NCBI GenBank assembly: GCA_023227965.1
Contig: JALOCA010000030.1
Span: 1-45,296 of the forward strand
Length of the DNA: 45,296 nucleotides
Source of the DNA: Lentimicrobiaceae bacterium
GTDB lineage: Bacteria; Bacteroidota; Bacteroidia; Bacteroidales; JALOCA01
Direction: 5' to 3'
Shown here: one piece after another, positions 43,524 to 45,296 of the stretch
Numbering within the stretch: position 1 is the stretch's first letter
How the letters are laid out: each line of letters opens with the position of its first letter
The notes under the pieces: model-generated
Seen by the model: the letters and a program-made list of their open reading frames with translations, nothing else
The model's database searches: none
Told to the model about the DNA's origin: nothing
Position numbers and translations under genes: made by a program

Positions 43524-44320
43524 TATAATGAGACGTTACTGGCAGTTAATATTTGAGGGATGGTCATATTCAGGCGTAATTTCCATGTTCCTAATGGTTC
43601 TCCAACCCGTTCGCCCATTGGATCAAATGCATCATAGGAAGTATTAATTTCAGATTTTGCATAGCGTATAAATGACTTCAACCCTTTTTTCTCTGTAAGT
43701 TCGGCAAGGAAGCCCATCCGCTTTAACGCCGCCTTGTTGTGAACGGCTTTACTGTATTCTATTAGCTTCTCAGCGGAAAGATTTGCTGAGGAAAAAGCAG
43801 AAAGAAGCTCTTCGAGTCCACCGGAATAGGCAGGTAAATCGAAACAATCAACAATTGTTTTTTCTATATCTGTGATGCGAAAAGCGTTGTTGCCGTAGCC
43901 TTCGGTTGAAATCCCTGTCATTTTGCCGGAAGGTATCTGGATGAAATTATAGGAAGTACCCAATACATTCTTTTTCTGCTTATTATGGGTCGTCTGAATA
44001 AAAATACTATTGGGGAATCTGGTTGTAAGTCCGTGACTGTTTAAAGCGGACCAATAAGCAACAGCACCATCTTTTGCCAAAAAACAGCCAATCACGTTTT
44101 CGTTACGAAAGTTTGAACGGCAGTATTTACCTCTTTCTATACGAGTCAGAAAGCTTTTGGAAGCGAGGTTCTCAAGGATTGAATTAATGTTGGGAGACTT
44201 TTCATTAATCAACGATTCGATCTCAGCAAGATTGAAAATCTGTATTTCAAAATCATCAAGCAACCTGATAAATCGTTGTTGTTCTTCTGAAATGTTATGC
44301 GACTGATAAATTCTTGACAT
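43523..44320 (-). CDS. AbiEi-type antitoxin, copy 2
   Basis: 265 residues. N-terminal winged helix (IFNLAEIESLINEKSPNINSILENLASKSFLTRIERGKYCRSNF), then the AbiEi C-terminal domain (DGAVAYWSALNSHGLTTRFPNSIFIQTTHNK...FRITDIEKTIVDCFDLPAYSGGLEELL). It acts both as antitoxin and as repressor at inverted repeats. A near-perfect palindrome lies 17 nt upstream of the start. Overlaps the toxin gene by one base. Confidence 0.92.
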   Translation of the reverse strand: MSRIYQSHNISEEQQRFIRLLDDFEIQIFNLAEIESLINEKSPNINSILENLASKSFLTRIERGKYCRSNFRNENVIGCFLAKDGAVAYWSALNSHGLTTRFPNSIFIQTTHNKQKKNVLGTSYNFIQIPSGKMTGISTEGYGNNAFRITDIEKTIVDCFDLPAYSGGLEELLSAFSSANLSAEKLIEYSKAVHNKAALKRMGFLAELTEKKGLKSFIRYAKSEINTSYDAFDPMGERVGEPLGTWKLRLNMTIPQILTASNVSL

Positions 44321-44336
44321 TGTTTTATGTTTAAGG

Positions 44337-44361
44337 ATAAGGGGTAATTATTGCCCCTTAT
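44337..44361. promoter_or_regulatory. 25-bp palindromic operator of AbiE pair 2
   Basis: Arms 44337-44347 (ATAAGGGGTAA) and 44351-44361 (TTGCCCCTTAT) are reverse complements except for one base. It lies between the -7 box at 44381-44388 and the antitoxin start at 44320, so in the leader or at the transcript start. Sequence is unrelated to the palindrome of pair 1. Confidence 0.7.
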
Positions 44362-44380
44362 ATTGAGACGAAAAGCAATA

Positions 44381-44388
44381 CAAATATA
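44381..44388 (-). promoter_or_regulatory. -7 promoter box for AbiE pair 2
   Basis: Minus strand TATATTTG followed by T, about 61 nt before the antitoxin start. Matches TAnnTTTG; gives a leader of some 50 nt containing the palindrome. Confidence 0.45.
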
Positions 44389-44423
44389 TGGATATTTTGG
44401 TTTAAAACAAAACCCGTGAATTT

Positions 44424-44732
44424 TTATTTTTTAGAATCATCGTCATTATAAAAATCATCACTCGTATCCTTTTTCTCTCTTATTTTCTGACTGTAATTGG
44501 CTCTCGAACTGCTTTCTCTTGCAAACATTGCCTTCATATTTGCCTCATTCTTTTGAAAATGAATCGTGTTGGTGATCGAAATGGATGCCGCGAATTTTTC
44601 AACATCATGGTCAGCTCCAATATAGGTAAACGTCCATCGGTTTAATTTCAATTCATCAATCATCTTTTTAATTGCAATCCTAATGTACCTGACAAAAAGC
44701 ACTAAATAACCAAACTTATCGATTCTGGTCAA
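44424..44732 (-). pseudogene. C-terminal fragment of a vWA-domain protein
   Basis: About 100 codons without a normal start (the frame begins with TTG). MIDELKLNRWTFTYIGADHDVEKFAASISITNTIHFQKNEANMKAMFARESSSRANYSQKIREK resembles the last third of Bacteroidota von Willebrand factor A proteins (normally some 230-270 residues); the MIDAS-bearing N-terminal part (DxSxS) is missing. The junction is near 44660-44700. A short product from the internal ATG at 44663 cannot be excluded. Confidence 0.6.
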
Positions 44733-45082
44733 TCATTAGTACCTTTCTCAAATATTTTCAATGCTTCCTGTTCAGTCTTAATTATCCGGCAGCCACCCAG
44801 TATAGCGCCACTTTCAACCAGTTCCTTATCCATTGAAACTTTCATCTTGTATACATCTGACCGTTTGTAATGATATGCCTCTTTTATTCGACAGTAAAAC
44901 AACATATTGTTTTTTCGCAGTGCACTTAAAAGTCCTTGAGAGATATTCAGGAACTCACATACCTTTTTGCCGTTCATCCAATAGTCTGTTTCGGAGAAAC
45001 GGTAATTTACATCTGTTGCCTGATTCAATATTCGCCCCATCAGCGAACGAAACAAGCTTTCTTCCATCAATATATAACTCAT
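44729..45082 (-). CDS. Small helix-turn-helix DNA-binding protein (excisionase-like)
   Basis: 117 residues from ATG 45082. The middle, DYWMNGKKVCEFLNISQGLLSALRKNNMLFYCRIKEAYHYKRSDVYKM, is a MerR/HTH_17-type winged helix as in the excisionase-like proteins near the ends of Bacteroidota elements. The N-terminal 30 residues are helical. It probably takes part in excision or operon control. It ends where the vWA fragment begins. Confidence 0.7.
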   Translation of the reverse strand: MSYILMEESLFRSLMGRILNQATDVNYRFSETDYWMNGKKVCEFLNISQGLLSALRKNNMLFYCRIKEAYHYKRSDVYKMKVSMDKELVESGAILGGCRIIKTEQEALKIFEKGTND

Positions 45083-45099
45083 AATCAATAACTTTTATA

Positions 45100-45296
45100 T
45101 TAATTATTCCGGATTACTTTACATCTTAATTTCTGTCTAATATTATCGTAGACGGCTTTGAACGACTGCTCCTTCAATTCGTACACCCGTCCGTACTCAT
45201 TACGCCGGACATTGACGAATTTGTCCTTATTCATTTTGAACACTTTGATTTCATCCGCCGACAGGTTCCTTTCGCAAACCTGTTTGTATCCTTCAG
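45100..45296 (-). CDS. C-terminal end of an unidentified protein
   Basis: 65 codons open to the right edge, ending at the stop complementary to 45100-45102. Reads EGYKQVCERNLSADEIKVFKMNKDKFVNVRRNEYGRVYELKEQSFKAVYDNIRQKLR, a charged, well-behaved protein tail. Same strand as and 18 nt upstream of the HTH gene, so probably in one operon. Family not recognised. Confidence 0.6.
   Translation of the reverse strand, partial: EGYKQVCERNLSADEIKVFKMNKDKFVNVRRNEYGRVYELKEQSFKAVYDNIRQKLRCKVIRNN

Overview
The window looks like chromosomal DNA of an anaerobic Bacteroidota (Bacteroidales-type) bacterium carrying an integrated CTnDOT-family conjugative element. Supporting features are the Bacteroidota-specific Tra proteins, TATATTTG-type -7 promoter boxes, a TonB receptor paired with a surface lipoprotein, and weak Shine-Dalgarno signals.

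Region 1 (1-7790, all minus strand) is a cobalamin uptake and salvage locus with two cobalamin riboswitches. The upstream riboswitch (7617-7790) precedes a Dph6-like PP-loop gene that lacks its middle, then btuF, a CobD-type aminotransferase and cbiB, the last three joined by ATGA overlaps. The second riboswitch (4072-4230) precedes btuB, a BtuG-like beta-propeller lipoprotein, cobU and the start of cobT. Together these cover corrinoid capture, periplasmic binding and assembly of the nucleotide loop.

Region 2 (7931-12099) looks like a corrinoid-dependent methyl-transfer module: mtaC (corrinoid protein), mtaB (zinc methanol:corrinoid methyltransferase) and a COG0523/CobW GTPase, divergent from an AraC-type regulator. 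Two near-identical 25-bp tandem repeats end exactly at the regulator's start codon. The B12 genes next door would supply its cofactor.

Region 3 (about 12425 to the right edge) is the integrated element. Its left border is marked by a tRNA-like 3' end plus terminator on the minus strand. The minus-strand transfer operon runs parA - DUF3408 - traD - traE - traF - traG - traI - traJ - traK - traL - traM - traN. traO, traP and traQ are not seen; a DUF4143 ATPase lies where they would be. Upstream of parA are a roughly 300-bp tract with strong 4-nt periodicity and a candidate oriT made of six stem-loops, followed by plus-strand mobA and mobB. Between mobB and the coupling-protein gene mobC sits a minus-strand toxin-antitoxin island (hipBA plus an AbiE pair). 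After mobC come an RteC-like gene, a DUF4099/DUF3945 protein, DUF1896, and an 1812-residue DNA methylase-helicase. A second AbiE pair, a truncated vWA protein and an HTH gene follow. The two AbiE pairs have different palindromes at their promoters, consistent with independent autoregulation. Integrase and excision genes are not in the window and probably lie to the right.
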